From Ruminococcus sp. Marseille-P6503 (GTDB lineage Bacteria > Bacillota > Clostridia > Oscillospirales > Ruminococcaceae), in assembly GCF_900604945.1 (NCBI RefSeq), contig NZ_UWPB01000002.1:1-64000 (forward strand): DNA of 64,000 nt. Direction: 5' to 3'. Positions 1 to 9,851 of the stretch are shown piece after piece. Position numbers and translations under genes: made by a program. The notes beneath the pieces are model-generated. The model worked only from the letters and a program-made list of their open reading frames with translations, did no database searches and was not told the origin of the DNA. The number at the start of each line of letters is the position of its first letter. Position 1 is the stretch's first letter.

Positions 1-32
1 TTTTTATTACTTTATAACAGCGTTTAAATTTT

Positions 33-82
33 AAAAAGCAGTGATTTGTCCCAAACTTTTGAAACATTTCACTGCTTTTTTT
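33..82 (+). terminator. Rho-independent terminator
   Basis: A 12-bp stem has its left arm at 33-44 (AAAAAGCAGTGA) and its perfectly complementary right arm at 69-80, running into a T tract to 82. It probably ends a plus-strand gene lying left of the window. The A-rich left flank means it could also work on the minus strand. Confidence 0.7.
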
Positions 83-210
83 CGTTTTTGCGTGTCAGTT
101 TTTTTGATTTTGCGCGTCAAGCTACAATGGCGCCGCCGCATGGGCAAACAAAATATATGTAGCAATTTTTACTCTCCTATCATATTGTGTAATATTGGAG
201 GTGAACAAAC

Positions 211-387
211 ATGAAAGAAAAAAAAGAGAGCTGTGTTGAGCTGAACATTTATGTTGAATGTGATAAATGCTCCAGATCCGAGCCAAAGGTATCATGTCCC
301 GAAGATAAAGACGAAAACAATGAATCCTGCGTTAAAATAAACGTATTCGTTGAGTGTGACGGCAAGAAACGCACTTACACTGTCTGA
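211..387 (+). CDS. Small Cys-rich protein with an internal tandem duplication (58 aa)
   Basis: An ATG at 211 follows a strong GGAGGTG Shine-Dalgarno at 197-203. The 58-codon frame ends with TGA at 385-387 and a good terminator follows 15 bp later, so this looks like a complete monocistronic gene. The product has no signal peptide or membrane segment and is rich in Lys, Glu and Cys. It contains two copies of one motif, ESCVELNIYVECD and ESCVKINVFVECD, separated by a CxxC-containing linker. The alternating hydrophobic pattern in each copy suggests paired beta-strands, with cysteines placed for metal binding or disulfides. I do not recognise a family. The duplication, ribosome site and terminator together make chance coding unlikely. 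Confidence 0.72.
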   Translation: MKEKKESCVELNIYVECDKCSRSEPKVSCPEDKDENNESCVKINVFVECDGKKRTYTV

Positions 388-401
388 TTCCGTAATTAAT
401 T

Positions 402-432
402 ATGACCGCTGATATTTTCAGCGGTCATTTTT
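402..432 (+). terminator. Terminator of the 58-aa gene
   Basis: A perfect 11-bp stem (402-412 with 418-428, arm ATGACCGCTGA) has a 5-nt loop and is followed by TTTT. It lies 15 bp after the stop codon of the small Cys-rich gene. Confidence 0.85.
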
Positions 433-473
433 GTGCAATGAAAAAAGAGCTTCCGGAGCAGCTCAGAAATAGA

Positions 474-749
474 TCAATTATGCATAAGCCTTCTTCCCGA
501 CCCAATCTCAAAATGATACATCGCTATTCCCAGATCAAGCTTGGAATAAAAACCTCCCGTAGGCTTTACCGAAACCTTATCATTATTCAGTGTAAACAGA
601 AATTTCTGCTGATTCATGGCTGTCGGAGCTAATATCGCGCACTCCATTCCTTTTTTAAACCAGTCAGGCATTTCTCCCCCTACTTCGCAAAGCTGCTCGA
701 TAGGCTTGCTTTTATGCGCTGTCCCGCAAATGATTTTTACAGTAAATTT
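474..749 (-). pseudogene. Nitroreductase-family C-terminal remnant
   Basis: The minus-strand frame is open from just after a TAA at 752-750 down to a TGA at 476-474. Its translation includes AHKSKPIEQLCE, MPDWFKKGMEC, APTAMNQQKF and SKLDLGIAMYHFEIG, which match the second half of clostridial FMN-dependent nitroreductases. The N-terminal half with the phosphate-binding Arg/Ser region is absent, and the frame has no start codon at its upstream end; the first ATG is at 671 with no convincing ribosome site. This looks like a decayed gene. A 65-aa product from 671 is possible but would lack the fold. Confidence 0.65.
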
Positions 750-774
750 TTAGTTTATCTGCTTAGACTATTCG

Positions 775-1773
775 CTAAATCTCCCCTCTGGCCTCCAGCC
801 ATTTCACCGTATCCGTTATGGTTTCTTTCATGCTTCTGGTTTTATAATTAAGCTTTTCTCTCGCTTTTTCGCTGGAAAAATTCGCGTTGGAGGTAAGCGT
901 GTACAGCGAATATTTTGTATACAGCGGCGGTTCCTTAAGAAGCTTGTAGTAAATTTCAGACAGCGGAGCGGTCAGCTTAGCAAACCATAGCGGTAAAACG
1001 GTTTTTATCTTTTTTGTCTTTCTTGCTTCGCTTACTAAATCAAGCAATTCCTTAACTGTTATATACCGGTTTGAAAGTATATAGCATTCTCCCTTTTCAC
1101 CGTATGTACACGCGTTTATTACGCCCTCGGCTACATCTCTTACGTCCACAAAGTCATATCCTCCGTTTACGCACGCTTTTAAGCTTCCGTCAGCGCAATC
1201 CAGTATAAGCTGCGTCAAATGACTTCTGCCGAAATCGTAAGGGCCGATGATGCCTGAGGGATGAAGGATACAGGCGTTAAGATCTCTTTCCCGCACCATT
1301 TTAAGCACATATTCCGCGGCCTCCGCTTTTGTTTTGGCATATTCGCCCACGACCTTACCGGGATCAAAATCGCTCGTTTCTGTAATAACCTCATTGCCCG
1401 GTTTTTCCGTAATAGCGTGAACGCTGCTTACATACACCAGCTTTGCATTCTTTTCCAACGCTTTTCCGACAATATTTTTAACGCCGTTTACGTTGACCTC
1501 TCTGACCCTCGGATCGTATCTGGTTTTAATATATACTATAGCTGCGCAGTGTATAACGGTTAATTCCGAATCTGCTTCAGCTTCAAATATTTCATTGAGC
1601 GATTCCGGTCTGGTGACGTCTCCGTGATAGATGCTGCAATTTACGCCTTTCAGGGAATCTATTTTGTCGTCGGGCAGAACCAGCGCGCGCACCTCGCCGT
1701 ATCCTTCCAGTTTACGAACGATGTTATTTCCTAAAAAACCGTTTGCTCCCGTAACAATAAAAATTTTTTTCAT
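775..1773 (-). CDS. NAD(P)-dependent epimerase/dehydratase (extended SDR)
   Basis: This 332-aa extended short-chain dehydrogenase has the N-terminal Rossmann motif TGANGFLG near residues 8-15. A DVTRPESL stretch follows the second strand, and the catalytic pair appears as YAKTKAEA (YxxxK) with a preceding VYVSSVHA serine. An ATG upstream at 1851 is in frame, but the ATG at 1773 has the ribosome site (CGGAGTG about 6 nt away) and starts right at the nucleotide-binding strand, so I chose it. The family includes nucleotide-sugar epimerases and dihydroflavonol-reductase-like enzymes; the substrate is not readable here. It appears monocistronic, downstream of the ftsH terminator. Confidence 0.85.
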   Translation of the reverse strand: MKKIFIVTGANGFLGNNIVRKLEGYGEVRALVLPDDKIDSLKGVNCSIYHGDVTRPESLNEIFEAEADSELTVIHCAAIVYIKTRYDPRVREVNVNGVKNIVGKALEKNAKLVYVSSVHAITEKPGNEVITETSDFDPGKVVGEYAKTKAEAAEYVLKMVRERDLNACILHPSGIIGPYDFGRSHLTQLILDCADGSLKACVNGGYDFVDVRDVAEGVINACTYGEKGECYILSNRYITVKELLDLVSEARKTKKIKTVLPLWFAKLTAPLSEIYYKLLKEPPLYTKYSLYTLTSNANFSSEKAREKLNYKTRSMKETITDTVKWLEARGEI

Positions 1774-1940
1774 AACGATCACTCCGCAGCTGTCATTGTT
1801 CCCTACGTTAAATATACCACAAAAGCTCAGAATTTTCAACACTTTTACCAATAAAGCAATAAGCTCTTCCGATCTTCTTTACATCCGAAGCCGGATTCCC
1901 TGCACGGCGGCGCGTCTGATTACGGCGCTTAAACTAGGTA

Positions 1941-1975
1941 TAAAATTACCGCCTGTAAAGCCTGCAGGCGGTAAT
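1941..1975 (-). terminator. ftsH operon terminator
   Basis: Arms at 1945-1955 and 1965-1975 (ATTACCGCCTG and its complement) form an 11-bp stem, followed on the minus strand by TTTTATA. It lies 10 bp beyond the ftsH stop and closes the long minus-strand housekeeping block. Confidence 0.8.
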
Positions 1976-1985
1976 ACTTTATATT

Positions 1986-3941
1986 TTAGGAATTTACACT
2001 GCCTTCGTCAGCGGAACTATTGATGTCAATGTCCTCAGACTGAGTCAAGGAGTCCTCTGCCGCCGTATCATCCGCGGCAAATTCAGCCTCGGAAAGCTCG
2101 CCCTTCATCAGCTTTTCAAAATCCCCGCCGTCGATTTTTTCATGTATCATTAGATATTTCGCAACAAGATGAAGCTTATCCATGTGGGCTTTAAGCAGAT
2201 TTTCAGCCTTTTCAAAGGCGTCCTCCACAATGCTCCTTATCTCGTTGTCTATCTCGGCGGCAACATTTTCAGAATAGCTCGGCGTATTTCCGTAATCCCT
2301 GCCAAGGAATACCTCGTGCTCTCCTCTGCCGTAAACTACAGGTCCCAGATTGTCGCTGAAGCCGTAGCGCGTAACCATATTTCTCGCCGTAGCGGTAGCC
2401 CTTTCAAGATCGTTGGAAGCCCCTGTGGAAATATCGTCCAGTATAAGCTTCTCAGCAACGCGTCCGCCCAGCAGAACCACGATATTTTCAGCCATTTCAT
2501 TTTTGCTTACAAACGATTTGTCCTTTTCTGGCAGGCTCATGGTATATCCGCCGGCCTGACCTCTCGGGATTATAGATACCTGATGCACCTTATCCTGAGT
2601 CTTGCAGTAATAAGTACATACCGCATGACCGCCCTCATGATATGCCGTAAGGCGTTTTTCCGCCTCGGTAACCACTTTGGATTTCTTTTCGGGTCCGGCG
2701 ATGACCTTAATGGACGCCTCCTCAAGATCCTCTTTGGTTATGGCCTTGCGGTTTCTCCTTGCCGCAAGCAGCGAAGCCTCGTTTACAAGGTTTTCAAGAT
2801 CGGCTCCCGTAAAGCCTACCGTTGATTTTGCAATTGTTTCAAGATCCACGTCAGGCGCAAGCGGCTTGTTTCTGGTATGGACCTTTAAAATCTCCTCGCG
2901 TCCCTTTACGTCGGGATAGCTTACAAGTATCTGCCTGTCAAAACGTCCCGGACGAAGCAGCGCCGGATCGAGAATATCCCGGCGGTTGGTTGCCGCCATT
3001 ACTATTACCGATTCGTTATCCTCAAATCCGTCCATTTCGACAAGAAGCTGGTTAAGAGTCTGCTCACGCTCGTCATGACCGCCGCCCAGACCCGCGCCTC
3101 TCTGACGTCCTACGGCGTCTATTTCGTCGATAAAGATAATGGACGGCGCGTTCTTCTTTGCCTGATCAAACAGATCTCTTACTCTCGAAGCTCCCACGCC
3201 CACAAACATTTCCACAAAATCCGAACCGGAAATTGAAAAGAACGGAACGTTCGCCTCTCCGGCAACCGCTCTCGCCAGCAGAGTCTTACCGGTACCCGGA
3301 GGTCCTAAAAGCAGTACGCCCTTAGGTATCCTTGCTCCGATCTCGTTATATTTCTTGCTGTCCTTGAGAAAATCAACGATTTCCTTAAGTTCTTCCTTTT
3401 CCTCGTCCGCTCCCGCGACGTCTGCAAAGGTCGCCTTCTTACTGCTTGGAGCCTGCTTGGCGTTAGTCTTTCCGAAGGAGCTCATTTTTCCTCCTCCGGC
3501 GCTCTTCATCATAAATACGAAGAAGAATATCATAACTCCCAGCATAAGCAGCGTAGGAATAAGATTAAGCCAGAAGCTGTTGTCCGATATAGGAATCAGA
3601 TTGTATTTAAGAGGTTCGTCAGGATACTTTTCGTTATAATTTTTACGGTAATTCTCAGCGTCCTCTCCGCCGAGGATCTCCTGAGCGAAAAGCGATACGT
3701 TCGGGACTGTATAGTTATATGTTTCATCAGAGTCCCTGAGCTTGTATATAAGTTTTCCGGAGCCAAGGTCAAGCTCAAACTCCGAAACCTCAAGATTATC
3801 AAAGCTCTGCATTACCTCCGAATACTGTTTGTCTGACTTATTGGAGCTCATAGACGTCAGCATATAAACAAGTCCCGCGATAACCGCGATTGATATCAGC
3901 AGATAGATTATCAGAGATTTTCCATTACTGTTATTCTTCAA
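1986..3941 (-). CDS. ftsH: ATP-dependent zinc metalloprotease FtsH
   Basis: FtsH is a membrane-anchored hexameric AAA+ protease that removes unassembled membrane proteins and regulatory proteins. The 651-aa product has two membrane segments (about residues 9-27 and 123-145) flanking a small extracytoplasmic domain. Next comes the AAA domain with Walker A GPPGTGKT, Walker B IIFIDEID and the second region of homology ending in LRPGRFDRQ. The peptidase domain carries the zinc site HEGGH, and the C-terminal tail is acidic. The start is TTG at 3941, with GGAAGG about 10 nt upstream. It is the last gene of the tilS-hpt-ftsH trio, an order common in Firmicutes. All catalytic motifs are intact. Confidence 0.97.
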   Translation of the reverse strand: MKNNSNGKSLIIYLLISIAVIAGLVYMLTSMSSNKSDKQYSEVMQSFDNLEVSEFELDLGSGKLIYKLRDSDETYNYTVPNVSLFAQEILGGEDAENYRKNYNEKYPDEPLKYNLIPISDNSFWLNLIPTLLMLGVMIFFFVFMMKSAGGGKMSSFGKTNAKQAPSSKKATFADVAGADEEKEELKEIVDFLKDSKKYNEIGARIPKGVLLLGPPGTGKTLLARAVAGEANVPFFSISGSDFVEMFVGVGASRVRDLFDQAKKNAPSIIFIDEIDAVGRQRGAGLGGGHDEREQTLNQLLVEMDGFEDNESVIVMAATNRRDILDPALLRPGRFDRQILVSYPDVKGREEILKVHTRNKPLAPDVDLETIAKSTVGFTGADLENLVNEASLLAARRNRKAITKEDLEEASIKVIAGPEKKSKVVTEAEKRLTAYHEGGHAVCTYYCKTQDKVHQVSIIPRGQAGGYTMSLPEKDKSFVSKNEMAENIVVLLGGRVAEKLILDDISTGASNDLERATATARNMVTRYGFSDNLGPVVYGRGEHEVFLGRDYGNTPSYSENVAAEIDNEIRSIVEDAFEKAENLLKAHMDKLHLVAKYLMIHEKIDGGDFEKLMKGELSEAEFAADDTAAEDSLTQSEDIDINSSADEGSVNS

Positions 3942-4058
3942 TTAAACACAACCTTCCGTTCATTATAATCATATATGAAATACCCGCAAAAAATACGCCG
4001 TCACATGAAATACTCGTCCCAGGCATTTTGCCGCCGACAGTATCATTCCGCCTGAACG

Positions 4059-4577
4059 TCACTCAATCGCGCCGAGGTACGGCAGCTGACGGTATTTTTC
4101 GTTATAATCAAGCCCATAGCCCACCACGAACCTGTCGGGAATCTCGAAGCAGCAGAAATCCGGCGATATATCCGCTATCCTTCTGGACGGCTTATCGAGA
4201 AACACCGCTATCTTCAGATCGACCGGATCTTCGGACATGATACGTTTTTTCAGTTCCGCCAGAGTATTGCCGGTATCAATTATATCCTCAATAATAAGCA
4301 CGTTTCTGTCCTTGAAATCAATGCTCTCACAGGCAGAGGAAAAATCAACCTCTCCGCCCGACTGCGTGCCTATGTAGCTTTTGGCTCTTATAAACCTTAT
4401 CTCGATATCCTCAACAGTCATAGCCCTGATAAGGTCAGCCGCGAACACAAAGCAGCCGTTAAGTACCCCGACGACCAGAACTTCCTTGCCTCTGTAATAA
4501 TCTGAAAGCTCCCTGCCAAGTCCGGCTACCCTTTCAGCTATTTCCTCCGCCGAAAATAAAACCTTTATATCGTCCAT
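4059..4577 (-). CDS. hpt: Hypoxanthine phosphoribosyltransferase
   Basis: This purine-salvage enzyme makes IMP/GMP from hypoxanthine or guanine and PRPP. The 172-aa length is normal. The PRPP-binding signature reads VLIIEDIIDTGNTL (about residues 92-105). The PPi-loop region (VLNGCFVFAADL) and the C-terminal VVGYGLDYNEKYRQLPY are also typical. It sits between tilS (64 bp upstream) and ftsH (about 117 bp downstream), all on the minus strand. In B. subtilis the homologues are co-transcribed and HprT interacts with TilS and FtsH; that link is inferred here from synteny only. Confidence 0.95.
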   Translation of the reverse strand: MDDIKVLFSAEEIAERVAGLGRELSDYYRGKEVLVVGVLNGCFVFAADLIRAMTVEDIEIRFIRAKSYIGTQSGGEVDFSSACESIDFKDRNVLIIEDIIDTGNTLAELKKRIMSEDPVDLKIAVFLDKPSRRIADISPDFCCFEIPDRFVVGYGLDYNEKYRQLPYLGAIE

Positions 4578-4641
4578 TTATCCGTTCACCCCGCCGCGTT
4601 TCTGCGGACATAAAATATAATATACTATATTTGTGACAGTT

Positions 4642-5967
4642 TTATGATATTTTGCAGATCAATAATCTTTTTGTCGAACCGGTGACCTTTACCCGTTCGG
4701 CTATGCCGAAGCTCTCGATAAAAAACAAGCCCTCGTCGTCCGAAAGCATTGCCGTTCTGCCGCGCTTTTCCGCAGAAATCCTTTCGTTGAAAAGCTTTTT
4801 TACAGACGATGTAAAATCCCTGCCCTCAAGCTTTATCCTGTCGCCGCTTCTTCTGTTTCTAAGCAAAATTTCACCTTTTATTTTATCATAATCAGCTATG
4901 CAATTTGCAAACTTTTTATTAACATTACATTCCAAGCGATCTTTATCCATTATCTTCAAAACAATTTTTTTATCATAAAAACAATACTCTCCGTCAGGAA
5001 CAGCGGCAAGACATACCTCCTCGTATTCAAGCTCCGCGGAATTTACAATTCTCATTAAATCCCTGCTGCACAATACGGAAAGACCGCCGCCTAAATCCGC
5101 TCTGCCTCCGTTTCCGGCAATTTTTATCATTTCCCTCACTCTGTCATGAGAGCAGGAAAGACCATACCGTGACAGTATCCTCATAACAACCCGGCTTTTT
5201 ATGGCTGGGTCAGCCGAATTCAGAACCGTTCGGCTGAATGAATTCTCTCCGCTGCGGGCAGCTTGAAAAACCTTCTCCGCCTGCGCTTCAAGGTACTCCA
5301 TATCCTGCCTGAGAGAGCAGGACATCAGACCGAAAGACTTTTCCGCCGAAACGTTGATTTCCCGCATAACCGGAACGACCCTGTGTCTTATTTTGTTGCG
5401 GGTGTAATCGTCGGAAAGATTGGTAGAATCGGTAACAAAGCTCTGCTTCCTTGCTTCAAGAAAGCTTTCGACCTCTTGTCTTGTACAGCAGATAAGCGGA
5501 CGTATAATATTATCCCTGACCGGAGGTATGCCGCACAACCCTTTGATGCCGGTGCCTCTCGCCATATTGAACAGCGCCGTTTCCATACTGTCGGAAAGGG
5601 TATGCGCGGTAGCGATCTTATCCGCCTGACACCGCGCAAATATTTCATATCTCAGCTTCCTTGCTCCCTCTTCTACGGAAAAACCGTTTTCCTCGGAGTA
5701 TTTCCCCGCGTCTTTGCGGTATACGTCAAGCTTAACGCCAAGACGCGCGCACAGCTCCCCGCAGAATTTTTCGTCGCGCTGGCTCTCTGCGCCTCTTAGC
5801 TGATGGTTTACATGACAAGCCCTTACCTTATATCCAAGCTCCAGCAAACACAAAAGGAGGGTTACGCTGTCCGCGCCGCCCGAAAGACAGCACAGCACAG
5901 TCTCGCCCTCTGAAATCATATTAAATTCGGAAATTGTTTTCCTTACCTTATCCAGCATTGTTTTCAA
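4642..5967 (-). CDS. tilS: tRNA(Ile)-lysidine synthase TilS
   Basis: TilS attaches lysine to C34 of the CAU-anticodon isoleucine tRNA so that it reads AUA codons. The N-terminal PP-loop ATPase motif is LSGGADSVTLL (about residues 29-39), followed by HVNHQLRG and the conserved TAHTLSDSMET. The 441-aa length covers the N-terminal, central and C-terminal domains. The frame opens with TTG at 5967, preceded by AAAGAG lying in the last codons of dnaB; an ATG three codons later is the alternative start. The gene begins 3 bp after dnaB stops, so translational coupling is likely. Confidence 0.94.
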   Translation of the reverse strand: MKTMLDKVRKTISEFNMISEGETVLCCLSGGADSVTLLLCLLELGYKVRACHVNHQLRGAESQRDEKFCGELCARLGVKLDVYRKDAGKYSEENGFSVEEGARKLRYEIFARCQADKIATAHTLSDSMETALFNMARGTGIKGLCGIPPVRDNIIRPLICCTRQEVESFLEARKQSFVTDSTNLSDDYTRNKIRHRVVPVMREINVSAEKSFGLMSCSLRQDMEYLEAQAEKVFQAARSGENSFSRTVLNSADPAIKSRVVMRILSRYGLSCSHDRVREMIKIAGNGGRADLGGGLSVLCSRDLMRIVNSAELEYEEVCLAAVPDGEYCFYDKKIVLKIMDKDRLECNVNKKFANCIADYDKIKGEILLRNRRSGDRIKLEGRDFTSSVKKLFNERISAEKRGRTAMLSDDEGLFFIESFGIAERVKVTGSTKRLLICKIS

Positions 5968-5970
5968 TCG

Positions 5971-7332
5971 TTACTCTTTTCTGAAATCAAGACTTCTGAA
6001 CAGCGTATACTCGCCTATCCACGCGAGCTTGACGGTATCGGTCGTTCCGTGACGGTTCTTTGCCACGATACATTCGGCAACGCTCTGATCGGCGCTCTCC
6101 TTGTCGTAATAAGCGTCCCTGTAAAGAAACAGAATAATATCCGCGTCCTGCTCTATAGAGCCCGATTCACGCAGATCTGAAAGCATAGGACGCTTGTCGT
6201 CACGCTTTTCCGAGCTTCTTGAAAGCTGCGAAAGCGCGATGACAGGCACGTTGAGCTCCTTTGCCATAAGCTTGAGCTGTCTTGTTATTTCCGACACCTC
6301 ATTTACACGACTCGTATGCTTGTTAGGCGACGACATCAGCTGAAGATAGTCGATAATAACAAGCCCGAGATTCCGCATACGTCTCAGCTTAGCCTTCATC
6401 TGCGGAACGTTTATCCCCGCTCCGTCGTCCAGATATATCGGAAGCCTCGCCAGAGTTTCCGTACCGTTTGCAAGCTTTATCCAATCGTCCGGCTCTATCT
6501 TTCCTGAACGCAGACAGGTATTGTTGACAAGGGATTCGGAGGCAAGCATACGCGTTACCATCTGCTCCTTGCCCATCTCAAGAGAAAAAATAACTACCTC
6601 TTTCATGGTGCGCTTACAGGTGTTTACCGCAATATTCAGGGCAAAAGCCGATTTTCCCATTGCGGGACGGGCGGCAAGTATGATCAGGTCCGATTTGTTC
6701 AATCCTGTCGTCACAGCGTCCAGCTGAGAAAATCCCGTTTTTGCACCCAGATGCTTTTCGGCGTCAGGACCGCTTATCTCCTGAAGATGAGAATAGGCGT
6801 CGATAATAACGCTGTCGATCCTGGTAAGCCCCTGAACCTCGTTGCCCTGCCTTATATCGAAAATCTTCTGCTCGGCGCTGTCAAGCATTGTTTTGGAATC
6901 CGCCGAGCCTTCATTCGCGGTTTCAATAATTTCGTTTGCAACGCTGACAAGCGCGCGTATATGATACTTTTCCTCGATTATCCTGCAATAGCTTTCTATA
7001 TTGGCGGTAGACGGAACGCCCTCCATCATGCCAGTAAGATACGCCTTAGCCATAGCCGAGGTTTCAAAAACGCCCATAGTCACCGCCTCGTTTATAACGG
7101 TGATTATATCCTCCGTCTGCGAGGCGGTAAACATTCTCATCATAATTGAGAAAAGCTGCTGATGCTGAGGCCTGTAAAAATAATCGGGCCTTAAGATCTC
7201 AATAACCTTAGGCAGGACCGACGGGTCAAGCAGAACTCCGCCGAGCACAGCCTGCTCCGCCTCCAGCGAATAGGGAAGCTCGCGCCCAAGAATATCGCCT
7301 GCCTTAAGCTGCGATACGTTATCAAGTGCCAT
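5971..7332 (-). CDS. dnaB: Replicative DNA helicase DnaB
   Basis: This hexameric 5'-3' helicase works at the replication fork. The 453-aa protein has the N-terminal DnaB domain (LPYSLEAEQAVLGG) and the RecA-like C-terminal domain with Walker A ARPAMGKSAFAL, Walker B LVIIDYLQLM and the ALSQLSRSSEKR motif. ESGSIEQDADIILFLYR is the usual late DnaB signature. GAAGAG, formed by the last codons of rplI, serves as ribosome site, and only 2 bp separate the two genes. The rplI-dnaB adjacency is widely conserved in Firmicutes. There is no sign of an intein. Confidence 0.96.
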   Translation of the reverse strand: MALDNVSQLKAGDILGRELPYSLEAEQAVLGGVLLDPSVLPKVIEILRPDYFYRPQHQQLFSIMMRMFTASQTEDIITVINEAVTMGVFETSAMAKAYLTGMMEGVPSTANIESYCRIIEEKYHIRALVSVANEIIETANEGSADSKTMLDSAEQKIFDIRQGNEVQGLTRIDSVIIDAYSHLQEISGPDAEKHLGAKTGFSQLDAVTTGLNKSDLIILAARPAMGKSAFALNIAVNTCKRTMKEVVIFSLEMGKEQMVTRMLASESLVNNTCLRSGKIEPDDWIKLANGTETLARLPIYLDDGAGINVPQMKAKLRRMRNLGLVIIDYLQLMSSPNKHTSRVNEVSEITRQLKLMAKELNVPVIALSQLSRSSEKRDDKRPMLSDLRESGSIEQDADIILFLYRDAYYDKESADQSVAECIVAKNRHGTTDTVKLAWIGEYTLFRSLDFRKE

Positions 7333-7334
7333 TT

Positions 7335-7781
7335 TTACTCTTCAACCACCTTAATTTTCAGAGAACACGAAACGCCCTGCGTCATTTTGACTGTAGCGGT
7401 GAAATCTCCGAAGCTTTTTATCTCGCTTGCCAGAACGATTTTTTTCTTATCTACAGTCTGTGAATACTGCGCCTTTACAGCGTCCGCGACAGCAGCTCCC
7501 GTAACGGCTCCGAACAGCTTTCCTCCCTGTCCCGCCTTAGCCTTGATAATTACCTCTTTTCCCTCAAGAGCAGCGGCAGTTTTTTCATTTTCCGCCTTTT
7601 CAACGTCAAGCTTATGCTGAGCGGAAGCCTTCTTCCCCTCCAGGTCATTTATATTCTTGGCGTTAGCCTCTACGGCAAACCCCTTGGCTATCAGATAATT
7701 CCTTGCGTATCCGTCGGCAACGTTCAGCACATCTCCCGCCTTGCCGGAGCCTTTAACGTCTTTGATAAGTATAACCTTCAT
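7335..7781 (-). CDS. rplI: 50S ribosomal protein L9
   Basis: L9 binds 23S rRNA near the base of the L1 stalk with its N-terminal domain. The 148-aa product begins with the typical [18 protein letters not shown], followed by [13 protein letters not shown] long connecting helix of Lys/Glu/Ala residues and a C-terminal domain with [11 protein letters not shown] complete the classic dumbbell. The start has a clear upstream GGACGTG-type ribosome site. It is tightly linked to dnaB downstream and to gdpP 16 bp upstream. Confidence 0.97.
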   Translation of the reverse strand: MKVILIKDVKGSGKAGDVLNVADGYARNYLIAKGFAVEANAKNINDLEGKKASAQHKLDVEKAENEKTAAALEGKEVIIKAKAGQGGKLFGAVTGAAVADAVKAQYSQTVDKKKIVLASEIKSFGDFTATVKMTQGVSCSLKIKVVEE

Positions 7782-7797
7782 AATAACACGTCCTTTT

Positions 7798-9768
7798 CTA
7801 TGTATTATTTCTTATGTATTCGTCAATAGCTTCAAAAAGCTGCTTCTTTGCCTTTTCAAGCGTTGTATCAAGCTGAGTGGCAGCCATTGTGAGATGACCG
7901 CCTCCTCCCATGCTTTCCATAACTATCTGAACGTTGAACGCCCCCATGCTTCTGGCGGAGATATTCACTGTTCCTCCGTCCTCATACAAGACAAAAGAAG
8001 CATTTACTCCGACGATTCCAAGCATTTCGTCGGCAGCCTGAGAAGCCGCTATTCTAATATTGTCAAATGTTTCCGCAGTAGCCGCTACGGCGCATTTTCT
8101 GTATATTTCAGCGGAATTTATAAGATGGGACTTCTGACGATAGGTTTCTATGCTGTTTGCAAACAGCCTTTTGACCGCTACCGTATCCGCTCCCATTTTT
8201 CTCAGAAACGCCGCCGCCTCAAAGGTTCTTACTCCCGTTTTCATAACAAAATTCTTGGTATCGAGCATAATTCCGGCAAGCAGCGCCTCCGCAACAGGCG
8301 AGGATATCCTGACCTCGCCTCCGAAATACTCGATAAGCTCTGCAACCATTTCCGCCGCCGAGGAAGCCATAGGCTCGTGATAGAACATCACGCACTTTTC
8401 AATCGACTTGACCATAAGCCTGTGATGATCGATAACTACGGTCTGCTCAGCTCTCGCAAGCAGCTCCCGCGATTCGACCAGATCCGGATTGTGAGTGTCG
8501 ACCACAATAAGCAGCGTATTTTCATCAAGCCTTTCTATGCCGGACTCAGGAGTGATATAGTAATTGGACATATCGTTTTTCCTGATATAATTTACAAGGC
8601 TCAGAGCAAGATTCTGGCTTTCGTTTACGACAACGTAGGCTTCCTTTCCCATCTTCCGCACGGCGGCGCACATTCCGGTAGCGGAGCCTATACTGTCAAG
8701 ATCTCCGAAACGGTGTCCCATGATAAGCGCCTTGTCGTGCGTCGAAATAAGCTCCTTCAGGGCTTTTGCAACCATTCTTGTCTTTACCTTGGTATGCTTT
8801 TCAACTCCGTTTGAAACTCCTCCGAAAAATTCATAGCCGCTGTCAGTTTTTACCGCCGCCTGATCTCCGCCTCTTCCAAGGCACATTTCAAGCGCCTGCT
8901 TGGCGTATACCTCGCTCTCCGCAAGATCGGAGGCGTTATGCCCCACGCCTATGGAAAGAGTTATATTCTGTCTTTCGCCGACGGTTATCGTTCTTGCCTG
9001 TTCAAGTATCCTGAAACGGTTTTCGATTATGGGAGCAAGATGACGCTCCTCCATTATCACATAAAATTTATCGCTGTTTATCTTTTTGGAAAACGCGGTA
9101 GTTCCGTCCACAAAATTTTCGATCAGCTTTTCGATCTTTACCAGCGCGTGAGCCTTTTCACTCTCGCGGATATTGGACATAATATCCTCAAAGTTGTCTA
9201 TAAAAATTATGATGACCGATTTCTGCGACTGCCTGTGCTCGTATTCCAGCTCAACATAGTCCGTCGTATCGTTGAAATATATCAGTGAAAGTGAGCCGCT
9301 GACGTCGGTATGTATCCCCTTTGCGATATAAAAGCGCCTGTTGAGACATATCAGATCGCCGTCCGGCTCGAATATCTTATACATATCTATATTAACGATC
9401 TCGGTTATATCAATACCGTAAGCCTCTTCGGAGGTATAGACCTGCCTGCCGAAAAGCTTATTATACCATACGATAGTATTGGCTGAGTCTACTATAATTG
9501 CCGGAGCGGGAAAATTAAGAAGCGAATCCTTTTCGGTTTTCGTTATCATGGTAGCCAGCCTTGCCACATACTTTTTATTGCTGTTTCTGAACAGCGCCGA
9601 TTCAAGTATCAGCAGAACCGCCGCGGCAATCGAAACGCACAGCAGCACTCCGCCCATATCCCTGCTCGACGGCGTGTCGTAAACGGTATATGAAGCGATC
9701 AAAGCCGACAGGACGACCACAGCCGCGGTAATCCTTATCAGAATCTGAAAACCGTTATTTCCTTTCAT
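7798..9768 (-). CDS. gdpP: GdpP-type cyclic-di-AMP phosphodiesterase (DHH/DHHA1)
   Basis: GdpP hydrolyses c-di-AMP and so tunes potassium, turgor and wall homeostasis. The start at 9768 gives 656 aa and has GAGAGGAAAGG about 9 nt upstream; a GTG nine codons earlier (9795) is the alternative. Two N-terminal membrane segments are followed by a PAS-like region and a degenerate GGDEF domain ([20 protein letters not shown]). The C-terminal DHH domain has [20 protein letters not shown] and VIDHHR, and the DHHA1 domain ends in [10 protein letters not shown]. The order gdpP-rplI-dnaB matches many Firmicutes. The DHH metal ligands appear intact, so it should be active. Confidence 0.93.
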   Translation of the reverse strand: MKGNNGFQILIRITAAVVVLSALIASYTVYDTPSSRDMGGVLLCVSIAAAVLLILESALFRNSNKKYVARLATMITKTEKDSLLNFPAPAIIVDSANTIVWYNKLFGRQVYTSEEAYGIDITEIVNIDMYKIFEPDGDLICLNRRFYIAKGIHTDVSGSLSLIYFNDTTDYVELEYEHRQSQKSVIIIFIDNFEDIMSNIRESEKAHALVKIEKLIENFVDGTTAFSKKINSDKFYVIMEERHLAPIIENRFRILEQARTITVGERQNITLSIGVGHNASDLAESEVYAKQALEMCLGRGGDQAAVKTDSGYEFFGGVSNGVEKHTKVKTRMVAKALKELISTHDKALIMGHRFGDLDSIGSATGMCAAVRKMGKEAYVVVNESQNLALSLVNYIRKNDMSNYYITPESGIERLDENTLLIVVDTHNPDLVESRELLARAEQTVVIDHHRLMVKSIEKCVMFYHEPMASSAAEMVAELIEYFGGEVRISSPVAEALLAGIMLDTKNFVMKTGVRTFEAAAFLRKMGADTVAVKRLFANSIETYRQKSHLINSAEIYRKCAVAATAETFDNIRIAASQAADEMLGIVGVNASFVLYEDGGTVNISARSMGAFNVQIVMESMGGGGHLTMAATQLDTTLEKAKKQLFEAIDEYIRNNT

Positions 9769-9851
9769 TTTTAATGCCCTTTCCTCTCTGCTCACGATAG
9801 TATGAAGCCTGTCTTAAATAACGGCACAAGCGCCTTTAAGAAACAGACCGG

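Noticed and set aside
1850-1940. Possible mobile-element scar between the epimerase and ftsH terminator
   Set aside because: No inverted repeats, target duplications or transposase fragments are seen.
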